A DNA stretch of 64,000 bases from Symbiodinium natans (GCA_905221605.1 CAJNDS010002538.1:37501-101500), one strand, 5' to 3'; shown: positions 10,915 through 21,907, counted from the stretch's first letter. The notes: generated by a model from the letters alone, not told the origin. Numbers and translations are program-made.

Positions 10915-11640
10915 ACCCACTACGAGCTCTGGACCACAACTCTGGCGGACAAATCTGTGGATCCAAGCTGCATGTGCAAAAGGCAGTTCAGTCAACCTAG
11001 AGTGACAATGAAGCTCTTGCGTTACTCGTGCTAAGGGTCATGATGAAGGACACGGACCTCAAGAACCCAACGCTTATCTTGTGTAGCTTGCAAATACAAC
11101 AAGGCTGTTGCCCGCAAAAACGTAGGTTGGGGGCACTTCAAGTAAAGCGCTTGGCCCTTACTGCCTGGCAGATCGAAGAAGTCGGGTGGCAGCCCTGCGC
11201 TGGCCTGGGTTTAGAGGGCTTGAAGATTCGGGCTTATAAACTTTTGAGTTATGGCTTATGGGGCTTACGGTTTGGGGATGGGTCAAAGACTTAGGGGGTT
11301 TTGGGGATGTGTTCCGACTTTTGGTGCTTGCAAATGAGGATTGGACTCGGCGGCTTCTTCTTGAATTCCCTTTCCTCCCAGGCCAGGAAGGAAAACAAAG
11401 AAAGCAAAAGCAACAATAAACCCAAGTTACAGCCGGAAAACGATAAAATCAAGCAACAGCAAAGAATTCCAAGTGGGGGGGGGGGGGGGGGGGGGCGGGG
11501 GGTGTCTGAATTCAAGCTGAGGCCCCGTGCATGTATATCAGCCATATGACGCATGAAGCTGCGTGGACATTCCGACCCTTGCGAAGCCGACCTACAATTA
11601 CACAAAAAGCCCCAAAAGCACCGACCAAGGATGAACACAC
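10915..11640. other. Unassigned stretch upstream of the ART-WWE gene
   Basis: Contains a possible small minus-strand exon near 10918-10975 (reading WIHRFVRQSCGPELVVG), a poly-G tract at about 11475-11502 and no recognised protein. It may include the promoter or 5' exons of the ART-WWE gene. Confidence 0.35.
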
Positions 11641-11781
11641 GAAGTTCCTACACTGAACCGTTCACTGAGACCCTTCGAAACCTGATATCACCTGAAGCCC
11701 TAAAAACCAACTAGCCTTATTGTCACCCTTGAGCCCCTCAATCCTGGCCCCGAAGCCCTGGAAGGCAGCTCAGTGTGGGAC

Positions 11782-11823
11782 TGCTTGCTGTGCCGCCGCA
11801 ACCTGGTCTGCAGTTGGCGAGGC
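11782..11823 (-). CDS. Module exon 14 of Ala-rich repeat protein
   Basis: Fourteen codons, ASPTADQVAAAQQA, lie exactly between an AG acceptor (CTAAG) and a GT donor (GTCCCAC) on the minus strand. This is upstream of the ART-WWE exons, so the module flanks that domain on both sides. Confidence 0.55.
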
Positions 11824-11994
11824 CTTAGCCCGGCTTCTTAGGGTTTAGGGTTTAGGGTTTAGGGTTTGGGGTTTGGGGTTTAGGGTTTAGGGTCAGCTCA
11901 AAATGCGAAAGCCCCAAACTCGGTGAAAGCCCTACAGGCTCTCAGCTCTGGAAACCCTGCACACCCCAAACTTTCTAAGCTCATGAGTCCAGGA

Positions 11995-12117
11995 TTGGAG
12001 GTTCATGGATAGTCACACGTATAGGCATAAAAAAAGTAGCACATGATACAGAAATACGCGTATAAATGCCATACTCCGAACCTGCCCAGTTAGTTGCAAC
12101 TATCCGTGAACCTGCAA
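11995..12117. repeat. Family C inverted-repeat element
   Basis: Left end TTGGAGGTTCATGGATAGT; right end ACTATCCGTGAACCTGCAAG. These are long imperfect inverted repeats around an AT-richer centre. About 120 bp, introner-like. Confidence 0.7.
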
Positions 12118-12138
12118 GGAAGCCCGCCGTACATTCCT

Positions 12139-12345
12139 AAACCCTAAACCCTAAACCCTGAACCCTGAACCCTGAACCCTAAACCCTAAACCCTAAACCC
12201 TATAAACCCTAAACCCTATAAACCCTAAACCCTATAAACCCTAAACCCTATAAACCCTAAACCCTAAACCCTAAACCCTAAACCCTAAACCCTAAACCCT
12301 AAACCCTAAACCCTAAACCCTAAACCCTAAACCCTTAACCCAACC
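12139..12345 (-). repeat. CCCTAAA array with CCCTATAAA variants
   Basis: About 28 units, including a run of alternating CCCTAAA and CCCTATAAA. It is the lower flank of the exon at 12.4 kb. Confidence 0.95.
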
Positions 12346-12387
12346 AAGGAACACCCGAAAGGAAGCAGAAATGGCCCCGGGCCCCAC

Positions 12388-12445
12388 CCATGGCTGCTCG
12401 CAGCGCCCGCTCCGCGTTCTCTGCGGTCGCAGCGACGCCCATGGC
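12388..12445 (-). CDS. Module exon 15 of Ala-rich repeat protein
   Basis: The minus strand reads AMGVAATAENAERALRAAMG. The acceptor is CCCTAAACCAG and the donor GTGGGG. Both flanks are telomere-type arrays, CCCTAAA below and TTTAGGG above. Confidence 0.6.
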
Positions 12446-12922
12446 CTGGTTTAGGGTTTAGGGTCGGTTTAGGGTTTAGGGTTTAGGGTTTAGGGTTTCG
12501 GGTTTCGGGTTTAGGGTTTAGGGTTTCGGGTTGAGCGTGGTGTTGCTTCCTGCAGTTTAGGGTTTGCACAGTTTGGGGTTTTGGGTGTTCAAGTAGTTAC
12601 TTGTAGGGCTCAACGAGGGTATGGGTGAAGCTACATGCAGGGATAGGTCAGGAGGCTCAGGGGCAACGCTGGACAAAGGAGCTCCAGGCAACCCAGCAAC
12701 CCGGAGACTCGGGGCCCAGCCATGTGGATTCCTCAAACCACGCAAACCTCAACACGAAATCCCTCAACCCTCAACCCTGAAGCCCTTCTACCCCTTTAAA
12801 CCCCTCAAAACCCCTTCAAAACCCTTAAACCCCTTAACCCCTTAAACCCCTTAGACCCCTAGCCCCTTAACCCCCAAACCCTAAACCCAAAAAGCCCGCC
12901 AAGGTTCCCATACCATGATGGG

Positions 12923-13035
12923 TTAGGGTTTAGGGTTTAGGGTTTAGGGTTTAGGGTTTAGGGTTTAGGGTTTAGGGTTTAGGGTTTAGGGTTTAGGGTT
13001 TAGGGTTTAGGGCTTAGGGTTTAGGGTTTAGGGCG
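12923..13035 (+). repeat. TTTAGGG array
   Basis: About 16 units, nearly perfect. Confidence 0.95.
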
Positions 13036-13042
13036 ATGGGGC

Positions 13043-13100
13043 CTTGCCTTCAAGGCGGCGCCAACGACTTCTGGGGGCGGGGAGCCTCGGCGTCTTTGAC
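13043..13100 (-). CDS. Module exon 16 of Ala-rich repeat protein
   Basis: The minus strand reads GSPPPEVVGAALKA, then a possible GC donor (GCCCCATC). The core is nearly identical to exon 12. Here the lower flank is TTTAGGG, so the usual flank orientation does not hold. Confidence 0.55.
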
Positions 13101-13428
13101 GGGTGGGGTTTTGGCTTGGGGAGGGAGCCCCTGTGTGTCTCTATGGTCTTCGGAGTTTAAAAGGTTAGTAGGGGCTTCTGAGGGCCTGGAACAAAGGAAT
13201 CCTTCTTGCAGAAAAGACTCTTCACCCCTCACCACCGAACCCTAAGCCCTAGACCCTAAACCCCAAACCCCAAACCCTAAGCCCTAAACCCCAAACCCTA
13301 AACCCCAAGCTGTAAACCCTAAACCCTAAACCCTAAACCCTAAACCCTAAACCCTAAACCCTAAACCCTAAACCCCAAGCCCGAAACCCTAAACCCTAAC
13401 CCAAACACCAAACCAAATTCATCGGCGC

Positions 13429-13511
13429 CTGCGCCAGGCCCGGCCGTGCGGAGCAGCGCCTCCACCGCGGCCTCCGGGCTCAGCGCCTGGGTCTCCGCTC
13501 TCGAGCTTCTG
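13429..13511 (-). CDS. Module exon 17 of Ala-rich repeat protein
   Basis: The minus strand reads TQALSPEAAVEALLRTAGPG and on to GAG, with acceptor TTCAACAG and a GC donor (GCGCCGATG). It is the fullest module copy, with both the PEAAVEALLRTA core and the AGPGAG tail. The flanks are CCCTAAA below and TTTAGGG above. Confidence 0.62.
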
Positions 13512-13524
13512 CTGTTGAAGGTGT

Positions 13525-13665
13525 TTTAGGGTTTAGGGTATAGGGTATAGGGTTTAGGGTTTAGATTCTCATATGATAGACTAGAGGTTCAGGGTTTAGG
13601 GTTTAGGGTTTAGGGTTTAGGGTTTAGGGTTTAGGGTATAGGGTATAGGGTTTAGGGTTTAGAGC
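13525..13665 (+). repeat. TTTAGGG array with GGGTATA variants
   Basis: Two array blocks separated by about 35 bp, with the same GGGTATAGGGTATAGGG variant pattern in both. This suggests an internal duplication of the array. Confidence 0.9.
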
Positions 13666-13729
13666 GGCCCTCTACACGATTCCTTATTTTTCTTTGGGGG
13701 GGCGCTCGGAGATTCATGCGTGCTCCAAA

Positions 13730-13800
13730 CTATAGAAACGACCTTGTTTCATGTACTTCTAACCCTACTATAGAACTAGCTCCATGAACCTCCAAAGGGA
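13730..13800. repeat. Family C element, partial
   Basis: Contains TTCTAACCCTACTATAGAAC and ends CATGAACCTCCAAAG. Only the right end is clear. Confidence 0.4.
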
Positions 13801-14389
13801 AATGGGTCATGGTCCTCGCAAGCTCTGAACGCGCAAACTCCCATCCCCGACCCATACCTTGGGCTGCCCGACTGTTGAGGAATCGGCGCCAACCTTCCCG
13901 GAGGGGAGGTGTTCCGGGTTGAGGATTTCGGGGTTTGGGGTTTAGGGTTTAGGAATTTGGAGTTCAGGGCAGAGTCTAGGGTCGTGGGCGCTTCGGGGCG
14001 CTAGAGGTCGAAACCCTCGGCTCAGGGACTGTGCGGGGGGAGGGCCCCAGAAGTCATCAGTGAGCTACAAAGGTGAGCTACAAAGACGCTAAACTGGGCT
14101 GTATGTGGATTCAATGAAAGCCTAAACCCTAGAATCCAAAATCCAAACCCTAAACCCTCAAATCTAAAATCTAAGATCTAAAACCTAAAGCCTAAAATCT
14201 AAAAAATAACCCTAAACCCTAAACCCTAAATCCTAAACCTGAAACATGAATAAAGTCCAGGGCTGCCACCACAAAACTCCCGAGCCACGCGCCTAACTGA
14301 CTCTGAAAAATCCTGCTACTTGGGGAGTCCAAGGGTTTAGGGTTTAGGGTTTAGGTTTTGGGTTTAGGGTTTAGGGTTTCATGGAGAAT

Positions 14390-14560
14390 AAGCCGGAAGG
14401 TTTTGTAAGTACCCCAAAAAAGGGTATCGTAGCTAAATCACAAAATAGGTTGCTTTTGGAGGTTCATGGAAGATAAGCAGGAAGGTGAGCAAGCACCCCC
14501 AAAAGAAGTATAGTAGCCCTGCTATCACCCTACTTAGAACTACTGTACCCGCCCCCAAGT
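14390..14560. repeat. Family C-like elements, two overlapping copies
   Basis: CATGGAGAATAAGCCGGAAGG and TTCATGGAAGATAAGCAGGA start two similar units, each followed by AAGTACCCC- or AAGCACCCC-like sequence. Probably a nested or tandem pair. Confidence 0.4.
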
Positions 14561-14624
14561 ATGCAAAGAAAGGCAGGGTCCACTCGAAGCCATGGAGCCC
14601 TCGACTCCCGGAAGCCCAGAAAGG

Positions 14625-14740
14625 AGGTTTAGGGTTTAGGGTTTAGGGTTTAGGGTTTAGGGTTTAGGGTTTAGGGTTTAGGGTTTAGGGTTTAGGGTTT
14701 AGGGTTTAGGGTTTAGGGTTTAGGTTTAGGATTTAGGGTT
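14625..14740 (+). repeat. TTTAGGG array
   Basis: About 15 perfect units. Confidence 0.95.
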
Positions 14741-14839
14741 TATAAGCTTGCTAAACCCGAAGCTGACTAAATTTTACAAACCCTTCACAGACTCCAAGAG
14801 GCTCTCTGAGCCTGGTACACCCTCAACCCTGAAAACTTA

Positions 14840-14945
14840 AACCCTAAACCCTAAACCCTAAGCCTAAACCCTAAACCCTAAACCCTAAACCCTAAACCCT
14901 AAACCCTACAGCCTAAACCCTAAACCCTAAACCCTAAACCCTCCC
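14840..14945 (-). repeat. CCCTAAA array
   Basis: About 14 units; with the TTTAGGG array at 14.63-14.74 kb it forms a convergent inverted-repeat spacer. Confidence 0.95.
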
Positions 14946-14954
14946 CACCATTTC

Positions 14955-15025
14955 TTGCAGCAAGGTCGGGGGCCTTCGCCTCCGCCACCGCCTTCCCCTG
15001 GATGGCATGGCTCAAGTGTCAAGGA
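14955..15025 (-). CDS. Possible module exon 18
   Basis: The minus strand reads HAIQGKAVAEAKAPDLAA. It is Ala-rich but the module match is weak. The flanks are CCCTAAA below and TTTTAGGG above. Confidence 0.35.
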
Positions 15026-15044
15026 GCGGGCTTTGGGCCGAGGG

Positions 15045-15250
15045 TTTTAGGGATGCTAGGGCTTTAGGGCTTTAGGGCTTTAGGGCTTTAGGGCTTTAGG
15101 GCTTTAGGGCTTTAGGGCTTTAGGGTTTTAGGGTTTTAGGGCTGTAGGGCTTTAGGGCTTTAGGGTTTTAGGGTTTTAGGGCTTTAGGGTTTTTCGGCTT
15201 TAGGGTTTTAGGGTTTACGGTTTTAGGGTTTTAGGGTTTTAGGGCTTTAG
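15045..15250 (+). repeat. Variant array of GGGCTTTA / GGGTTTTA (8 nt)
   Basis: An 8-nt unit, GGGCTTTA changing to GGGTTTTA, repeated about 24 times. It is the only array of this variant in the window. Confidence 0.9.
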
Positions 15251-15314
15251 GGTTGCTTAGGTCTTTAGGTTTCTGAGGGTTTACATGGGGTTTAGGGACT
15301 AAGGTGGATCCTTT

Positions 15315-15392
15315 CTCAGGCCGGCACCGACACAGAGCGCAGCACATCATCGATCTCTCCGCCTCCACCCGACCAAGCCGACCTGAAGCACC
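15315..15392 (-). CDS. Possible module exon 19
   Basis: The minus strand reads SGGGGEIDDVLRSVSVPA, which resembles the EEVVxAL core with changes. Telomere-type arrays lie on both sides. Confidence 0.4.
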
Positions 15393-15479
15393 CAGGGTTT
15401 AGGGTTTAGGGTTTAGGGTTTAGGGTTTAGGGTTTGGGGTTTGGGGTTTAGGGTTTAGGGTTTAGGGTTTAGGGGTTCT

Positions 15480-15599
15480 GGGAGGTTCATGGGTATGTTG
15501 TAGGGTTATAATAAGTTGGGTAGCTATAGTTCTAACTTATATCTCAATTTCGGGTACTTGTGGCCCTACTTAACCATGAGTACCCATGAACCCCCAAGT
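15480..15599. repeat. Family C inverted-repeat element
   Basis: Starts GGAGGTTCATGGGTATGTTG and ends ATGAGTACCCATGAACCCCC, about 120 bp. Telomere-type repeats abut its left end. Confidence 0.7.
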
Positions 15600-15609
15600 G
15601 AGTTTAGAG

Positions 15610-16080
15610 CTTTGGAGTTTGGGGTAGGGTTCGGGGTTGAGGGTTTTCTGTTGTAAGGACTGACCTGCATATGGCCAAAACCTGCAAGAGAGCATCCCAA
15701 CCAAACAACCCTAAACGCTAAACCCTAAACCTCAAAAAACAAAAAACAAATCTCTCTCTCTCTCTCCCCTCCTACATGAAACCGAGGACATCCCTAAAGG
15801 AGGTGCAAGCAGCACCCTCCTTGCAGCCTACACTCTACTTTCTACACCTCAACACCTAAAGCTCTGAACCTCGGAACCCTAAAGCACAAAGCCTCCAACC
15901 ATGTTAAGTCTTTAAAGTCAGTAACCCCAACCCCTCATCCCGAAACCCCAAAACCCTCCCAAACCCCTGTGAGGCCCTCTCAACACCTCTAAAACCTAAA
16001 CCCTAAACCCCCTTCAAAACCTCTCTAGCCCTAAACCCTAAACCCTAAACCCCAAACCCCAAACCCCTCAAAAAAAAGAG
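15610..16080. other. No gene seen; telomere-like degenerate repeats
   Basis: Contains a short CT microsatellite near 15752 and degenerate CCCTAAA-type units. No exon was supported. Confidence 0.5.
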
Positions 16081-16084
16081 AAGG

Positions 16085-16192
16085 CTCAGGTGCCTCGCCG
16101 GCCGGCGCAGGGACACGGGTCTGGGTGGCCCCAGGGACTTCGATGGGCTTGCAAAGAGGCGGCCGCCTGGCGCACCAGGGGGCCTTTTGGGG
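16085..16192 (-). CDS. GC-rich island, possible exon
   Basis: Non-repetitive and GC-rich, bounded by CCCTAAA below and TTTAGGG above. The minus-strand frames VPGATQTRVPAPAGEAPE and LVRQAAASLQAHRSPWG are both open, so the frame is undecided. Confidence 0.35.
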
Positions 16193-16199
16193 GGGGTTT

Positions 16200-17700
16200 A
16201 GGGTTTAGGGTTTAGGGTTTAGGGTTTAGGATGACTTTGGGGTTTACGGGCTTCGGGATTAGAGTTAGGGGTTTTAGGGCTATGGGGCGTTAGGGGCGCA
16301 GGTTTTGGGGGCTTCGGGCTTAGGGTTTAGAGTATAGGGGTTTGGGGGGTTATTGGGGTTTCCGGGTTTAGGGGTGTCGGGTTTAGGGTGTATGTGGCAA
16401 AGGGCTTAGGGCTTCGGCGGAGTAATTACTTAGGGCATTCCTATAGCATGTTAAGCACTGCAGCGCACCTGGGGCTCAGAGGCTTTTGGACCTGGACTCA
16501 AAAATAATCTGGGGCAATATGAAGTATATGTGGTGGAGAGGGTGGCAGTTCTTCAAGGGTTCTGGGGCAAAACGTTCATGGGGTAGAGAAGGTTTGCAGT
16601 GTCCAGGGTGCATGGGGGGGGGGGGGGGTACGGCAGGTTCTTGTGGTGCGGTGCGATGACACCGCTCGAAACCTCAAACCCTCTCAAACTTCCAGAAAGT
16701 CCCAAAGCCCCAAAAGGGAATGCCCTAAGCCCTACAAGCCCACCCAAAAATCACTGAACCCGAACAATCTTGGTGGCTCAGTAGCTACTATATTACAACA
16801 AAACACCTTTCGGCATTATCAAGGAAGGCCCCGCAAGAAGCTCCCCAGGATCTCGAGTTCAAGAGCTTACAGGTCCTAAGTCTGAAAAGGCTTTAAGGCT
16901 TCAAGGGCTTCAGCGTCGTTAAGGCTTTGACGGACAAACAGGGTTTAAAGGTCTTAAGTCTTCTGATGCTTTAAGGCTTCAAGGGCTTCGGGGGTCCTTA
17001 AGGCTATGAGGGACAAAAAAAGGGCTTAGGTCTGAGCGTCTAAGAAAGTTAGGTTGCCTTGGCCAGCTCTCCGTACCAAGCACCTGGCGGGACACTCCCG
17101 ACGCTTGCTACAAGAACCTATATAAGCTACAAGAACCTATATAAGGATGTTGGCTTAGGGCTGGTGGGGTTTTGGGGGCTTTCCGGGACTGTTGGGGCTT
17201 GTCATGGCCTTGAATCCCTAAACCCTGAACCCTAGACCCCATAGATCTTGGTGCGAACTTCAAGGATTCCAGGGGCAACAATTGCTCTCGTTTGCCCCCC
17301 TAAACCCTAAACCCTATAAACCCTGTAATCCTTTTGACCCTGTAAACCCTACAAACCCTATAAACCCTAAACCCTAAGGAGTGGGGACGGAACCCTGTGG
17401 CCCGCAGGCACTATGTCGGGTTCCTGCAAGATGTGGCCTTGCCGGGCAAAAAAGCCAGGACGTCCCAGCCTTCAACCCGAAACCCCGAACACACCGACAA
17501 GGCGGAAAGCCTCTTAGGGTTTAGGGATTCTACAGGGTTTTGGGGCTTAGGACTCTGCACCCGAAACCCTTCCAAGCCCGAAACCCTCAACCCTTCACCC
17601 CCCCCCCCCCCCCCGGCCCTCACCATGTTGGAGCCTCTGCAATCCCGACAAAAAGCTCTAAACCCTTCACCTAGACGCCCTGCAAACCCCTAAGCCCTGA
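16200..17700. other. No gene seen; mixed degenerate repeats
   Basis: Contains a TTTAGGG block (16195-16230), a poly-G tract near 16615, two similar AAGGCTTCAAGGGCTTC-type units at 16890-17000, and a short CCCTAAA block near 17300-17375. An open plus frame near 17397-17693 crosses a poly-C tract and is not convincing. Confidence 0.4.
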
Positions 17701-17709
17701 ACCGTTTAA

Positions 17710-17795
17710 CCAAACGGAGCTAAGGCGCAGAAGGGCAGCAGCTGCGGCCGAGGCCGCAAAAGGCCGGCGACTTGGCCTCAGGGCAACCGGCCCCG
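17710..17795 (-). CDS. GC-rich island, possible exon
   Basis: The minus strand reads SRRPFAASAAAALLRL, Ala-rich like the modules. It is bounded above by TTTGGGG/TTTAGGG units. Weak. Confidence 0.3.
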
Positions 17796-17955
17796 TGTAG
17801 GGTTTGGGGTTTGGGGTTTGGGGTTTAGGGTTTAGGGTTTAGGGTTTAGGGTTTAGGGTTTAGGATTTAGGGTTTAGGGTTGGGGTTTAGGGTTTAGGGT
17901 TTAGGGTTTGGGGTTTGGGGTTTGGGATTTGGGGTTTGGGGTTTAGGGTCTATAG
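17796..17955 (+). repeat. TTTGGGG/TTTAGGG array
   Basis: About 22 units in blocks of TTTGGGG, TTTAGGG and again TTTGGGG. Confidence 0.9.
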
Positions 17956-18534
17956 GCTTAGTTTGGGGTTTGCTTTTTGTCTTGGGGGAGCGGGGGCGAG
18001 GGGGGTGTAGGGTGTACACTAAGCGACTAAGCATAAGCTCTTTAACCGCATGATGAGAGCCGAGGTCTCGACATGGCGTCGCTCGCGTGTTTCGCGAGGC
18101 TTGGGTGAAAGGAGGGGCTTTTGCACTTCTCTTGGCAGCTGCGGGTAGAAGGGCTTGGAGGTTTCGGGCTTAAGGGTTCATGGCTATGAGGTTTAGGGCT
18201 TGGGGTTTAGGGTTTAGGGACCTAACAATCTTTGTTGCGGGGTTACGGGGTCTTTCCATTGGCTTTCCGGGCTGGTGTATGAAGTTGATGCCTGTGGGGT
18301 TTTCTTAGGCTAGCTAAGGGCCCCTAAAATGCGGAACACTTATATACCCCCAAGGCCCATACTTCGGGAGCACTGGAGCTGAACGCAGGCGTATAGGGTT
18401 TAGGGTGTAGGGTTTAGGGTTTAGGGCTAGCTAGGGTTTGGGCTTTAGGGTCAAGGCGTCTTCTTCGCAGTGACGCCTGGAACTTGGGGCTTGCTTCGAG
18501 ATGTAGGTTGAGCTGCTCAAGCAAACCCTGATCT

Positions 18535-18633
18535 TGGGGTAGTTACATGGTCCCTATACAACCCAAGGGCCCATACTTCAGAACCCTTTGAAGGAGGTAA
18601 GGGACCATATTGAGAGCCCATGTAACTACCCCT
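18535..18633. repeat. Family B inverted-repeat element, copy 2
   Basis: Starts TGGGGTAGTTACATGGTCCC and ends CCATGTAACTACCCCTAG, a long inverted repeat. Homologous along its length to the copy at 3.5 kb. Confidence 0.75.
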
Positions 18634-18639
18634 AGACCT

Positions 18640-20680
18640 AAGCCCCAAACTCCCCCTGAGACTCCCTAGACCGACTGACTGGGTGGGCTCTTGTGGTGGA
18701 CTCTCACCACCACGCATCGACAGTCAAGATGTCTGGACAGAAGGGAAGTTCTGCCAAGAACCCAAAAACTTCACATCTTATATAACCATAAACGAGTGCA
18801 GACGAGAAGGTTTGGGGTTCTTAAGGTACCTGGACCCTATAAAACCCTAAGCCCTGAACTACCTAGAACGCCGTCGCTTTCTTCGTCGGGCTCTTTGGGG
18901 GAGAAGGGTGGGGCCGGATGGTGGAGGTGCATAGAGATTGCAGCTCGCTTTTACCTCAGCCTATGGCTGCACCGCAGTCCGTAGTCGATTTCCGGGTTCA
19001 GGGTTTAGAAGGTCTAGGACGCAAGCACCCGCCACCTTGTCTCCACGCGCACGTGCCGCGATCCTACTTGCTCGGTGCATTGAGAGGGCTCATGCTGTGC
19101 AGAGACGCGCACTCTCTCTCATTGCAGATGCGAATGCCACTGTCGGACAGGCCTACCCACACAAGACGATTCAAAGTCCATTCTAGGCTGTCGCTATCCA
19201 TGGACTTTTGCGCTGGAGAACCTGATTCCTAAATCCCAATTCCTGAACCCTGCTTCCTATGACTTCCCTGACAAAAACCGAATAAAAGCCCCAGCACCAA
19301 ACTCTATGACCCTATAACCCTAGGAGTCTAGAAGCCCTAAGCCCTGAACCCTTAACCCTGAACTACCCCACAACAACACTAAACCCTATGAACCCTAAAT
19401 CCCAAAACCCGAACCCCACCCCTCCCGCCACTCGAAAGCACGTTCAGTTTCCCAGAGCCTAAACGGGTTTTGGGTCAAAGGCTTCGAGGGTTCGTGTCGG
19501 CTATGTAACGGGGCTTCGGGTTCTTGTATAGGATTCCCCTAAACACTAAACCCTAAACCCTAAACCCTAAACCCTAAATCGAGGGTTTGTGACCTGTAGG
19601 GTTTGGGGTTGAGGGTTTCTCGGCATGAAGCAAGGCTAAGCAAGGTTTCGGGTCTAGAGCTTACTCGGGCTTTAGGGTCTAGGGTTTAGGGTTTAGGGGG
19701 TCTAGACCCAAGAATAACCTAGGAATAAAATAAATAGGGTGCCCTTTTTGGCTTACAGTTGCTTAGAAGGGAAGCTAAGACCTTGAAAACAGGGAAATGA
19801 AGGCCTACTCTCGGTCCTAGGGGTTGATGGGTCATGTACCATGCCTTGAAGGCGTCTCGGTGTGAGCAGCAAATGCAGGGACCAGCTAACTGAAGGGACC
19901 CTCTTGGGTCCTGACGCTTGCTTTTGGGATTTGTGAGTCTGGGGCAAGGCAAAGGTGTGTGGTCTGAGTTCAGGGTGTGGCGTAGTCGGACGCAGAGTCC
20001 TATGCTGGACCCCGCGGAAGCTATGCCACAAAGAGTCGACACACTGGGGCCACACTTTCACTGACTGTACACTCTCTTTTGCGAGACGCGTCAGGAACTT
20101 CAGATCTAGACCAGGGGCCTAAAACCTTTTCGGGTTTAGGGTTTATGGTTTAGGGTGCAGGGAAAGACCCCATAAACCCGTGAAACCCTACTCTCAGATT
20201 GGAAGTGCCCGATGCACACAGCAAAGGTGGGAAGATTGGGGAGCTTGCTCTTCTCATGGGCTGCGGTAGCGCTTGTGGGTACCAGAGATGGCGAAGCGCC
20301 CAGCAAAGATTGAACCAGCGATGGAGCTCCAGGATCAAATGCTTGGGTTTCGGGTCTTGGGTTTTTAGGGTTTGTAGGCTTTTCCGCCTCGGGTTGCCTG
20401 CATGTAAGCAGAACCCCTATTTTGATCCCTGTAGGTGTTTAGGGTGCGCAAAGGGCCTAACTCCAAATAGGAACAAGGAGCAGTCTACCGGGATTCTTGT
20501 TGTACCTTAACCCCTAAATCTCTACAGCCCCCAGTGTCTCAAACCATTCAACACCAGGGCCTATAGGGACCAAATGAACCCTAAAATCGGGTTCATATAC
20601 CCTCTACTTCTCTATTCCCTCTAAGCTAAACCCTAAACCCTAAACCCTAAACCCTAAACCCTAAACCCTACTCCCTACTC
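18640..20680. other. Unassigned stretch with several open frames
   Basis: A plus-strand frame at about 19030-19186 reads ARAAILLARCIERAHAVQRR, which looks helical. A minus frame near 20190-20310 reads SLVQSLLGASPSLVPTSAT. Neither matches a known family and no splice joins were made. A half copy of family A (GGGACCAAATGAACCCTAAA) lies at 20566-20620. A block at 19705-19790 resembles one at 60690-60790 (GGGTGCCCTTTTT versus GGGCACCCTTTTT). Confidence 0.35.
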
Positions 20681-20684
20681 TTAG

Positions 20685-20797
20685 ACATGGACCTCCTCTG
20701 TGCTTGGCCCAGCCTTGCCGGAGGGACTTGCGCGAGTCCGGGACGCGCGCGGCCGGGCCGTTTTAAACGGCGGCCCACCACAAGAGCTGCGGGGATC
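20685..20797 (-). CDS. Possible module exon (20.7 kb)
   Basis: The minus strand reads SGKAGPSTEEV at its 3' end, matching the AGP plus STEEV part of the module. The acceptor is CCCTAAACCCCACAG. The flanks are CCCTAAA below and TTTAGGG above. Confidence 0.42.
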
Positions 20798-21526
20798 TGT
20801 GGGGTTTAGGGTTTAGGGTTTAGGGTATGGGGTTTAGGGTTTAGGGTTTAGTTTTAAGGCTTTGGTCAGTAGGTTTCAGGGTCTCCCCTCGTGGGCCAGG
20901 GCTTGTGTGTCGAGTCGGGTGAGGGTCAAAAGGGGGTGAGGGTAAAAAACCGGACGTGCATGCAGCGGCTTCTCAGCAGTAGCTCCCGAATGCCCCATGC
21001 CATGAAGTAAGTAAACCCTCAACCCCCAACCGAAGCTCCGGATGACAATAAAGCCATGGGAATTTCGGCGCCGCCATTTGAGAAGCTCACTGGGCCTTGC
21101 TAGCTGTCGCCTCAATCTCGACGGGACCCTAAGCCCCAAACCAAACCCGAAATAAACTCTCCTCAGAAATCCGATGAACCTTAGAACCCCTAAACCCGAA
21201 ACCCTAGAACCCCTGAAAGGGGGGGGGGGGGGGGCATGGTTCAAGTAGGCGATTGAGGCGCAGTGCATCGCTGCCCGGCATGTTTGCCTGGGCTCATGGC
21301 CTTACGTCGACTATATACAAGGCCTGCTGAAGGAGGCCTGGCTGGAGGGTTTTTGCAGAAGAGCGTTTAGGGATACTACTTCTTAGTAGGGACGTATCGG
21401 GCATACGGTACCGTACTCCCCCACCCTTTAAGGGACTATGTAGGGTACCTTAGGCCCGCGTTCCCCTACTAGGAGCCGAAAGGCAAAGTGGGGTTCAAGA
21501 TCCAGTTGCCTTGCTCATCCCACACC

Positions 21527-21628
21527 TGGGGGTTTCCGAAAAATAGGGGACCCCTAAAATAGACCCCAAGTAGTCGGATACCCTTCTGGTAAGGACCCCA
21601 ATAAGTGACCCCTAATTTCGGAACCACC
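21527..21628. repeat. Family D inverted-repeat element, copy 1
   Basis: Starts TGGGGGTTTCCGAAAAATAG and ends AATTTCGGAACCACCA. It shares structure with copies at 32.2 and 49.8 kb. Confidence 0.65.
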
Positions 21629-21739
21629 ACCTGGCCTCCCCCACCGGAAGTCGCACTCGCCACCCCCACGAGTCCACGAAGTTTTCAGACACACTGGTTC
21701 CCTCCACCCTATCAGTTTTGAGCTCTAAAGGCCCCCATA

Positions 21740-21905
21740 CACCTACACCCTGAACCCTGAACCCTGAACCCTGAACCCTAAACCCTAAACCCTAAACCCT
21801 AAACCCTAAACCCTAAACCCTAAACCCTAAACCCTAAACCCTAAACCCTAAACCCTAAACCCTAAACCCTAAACCCTAAACCCTAAACCCTAAACCCTAA
21901 ACCCA
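21740..21905 (-). repeat. CCCTAAA array
   Basis: About 23 units, the first few CCCTGAA. One of the longest perfect arrays here. Confidence 0.95.
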
Positions 21906-21907
21906 AG

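Noticed and set aside
12139-13035. Window as a chromosome end or true telomere
   Set aside because: Arrays occur in both orientations throughout and are separated by exons; a true end would have one orientation at the terminus.
14625-14740. CRISPR-like direct repeats
   Set aside because: Head-to-tail 7-nt units without spacers in a eukaryotic genome; not CRISPR.
15008-15016. TGGCTCAAG (also at 58540-58548), matching the end of the spliced leader
   Set aside because: Only nine bases match and the CCGTAGCCATT part is absent.
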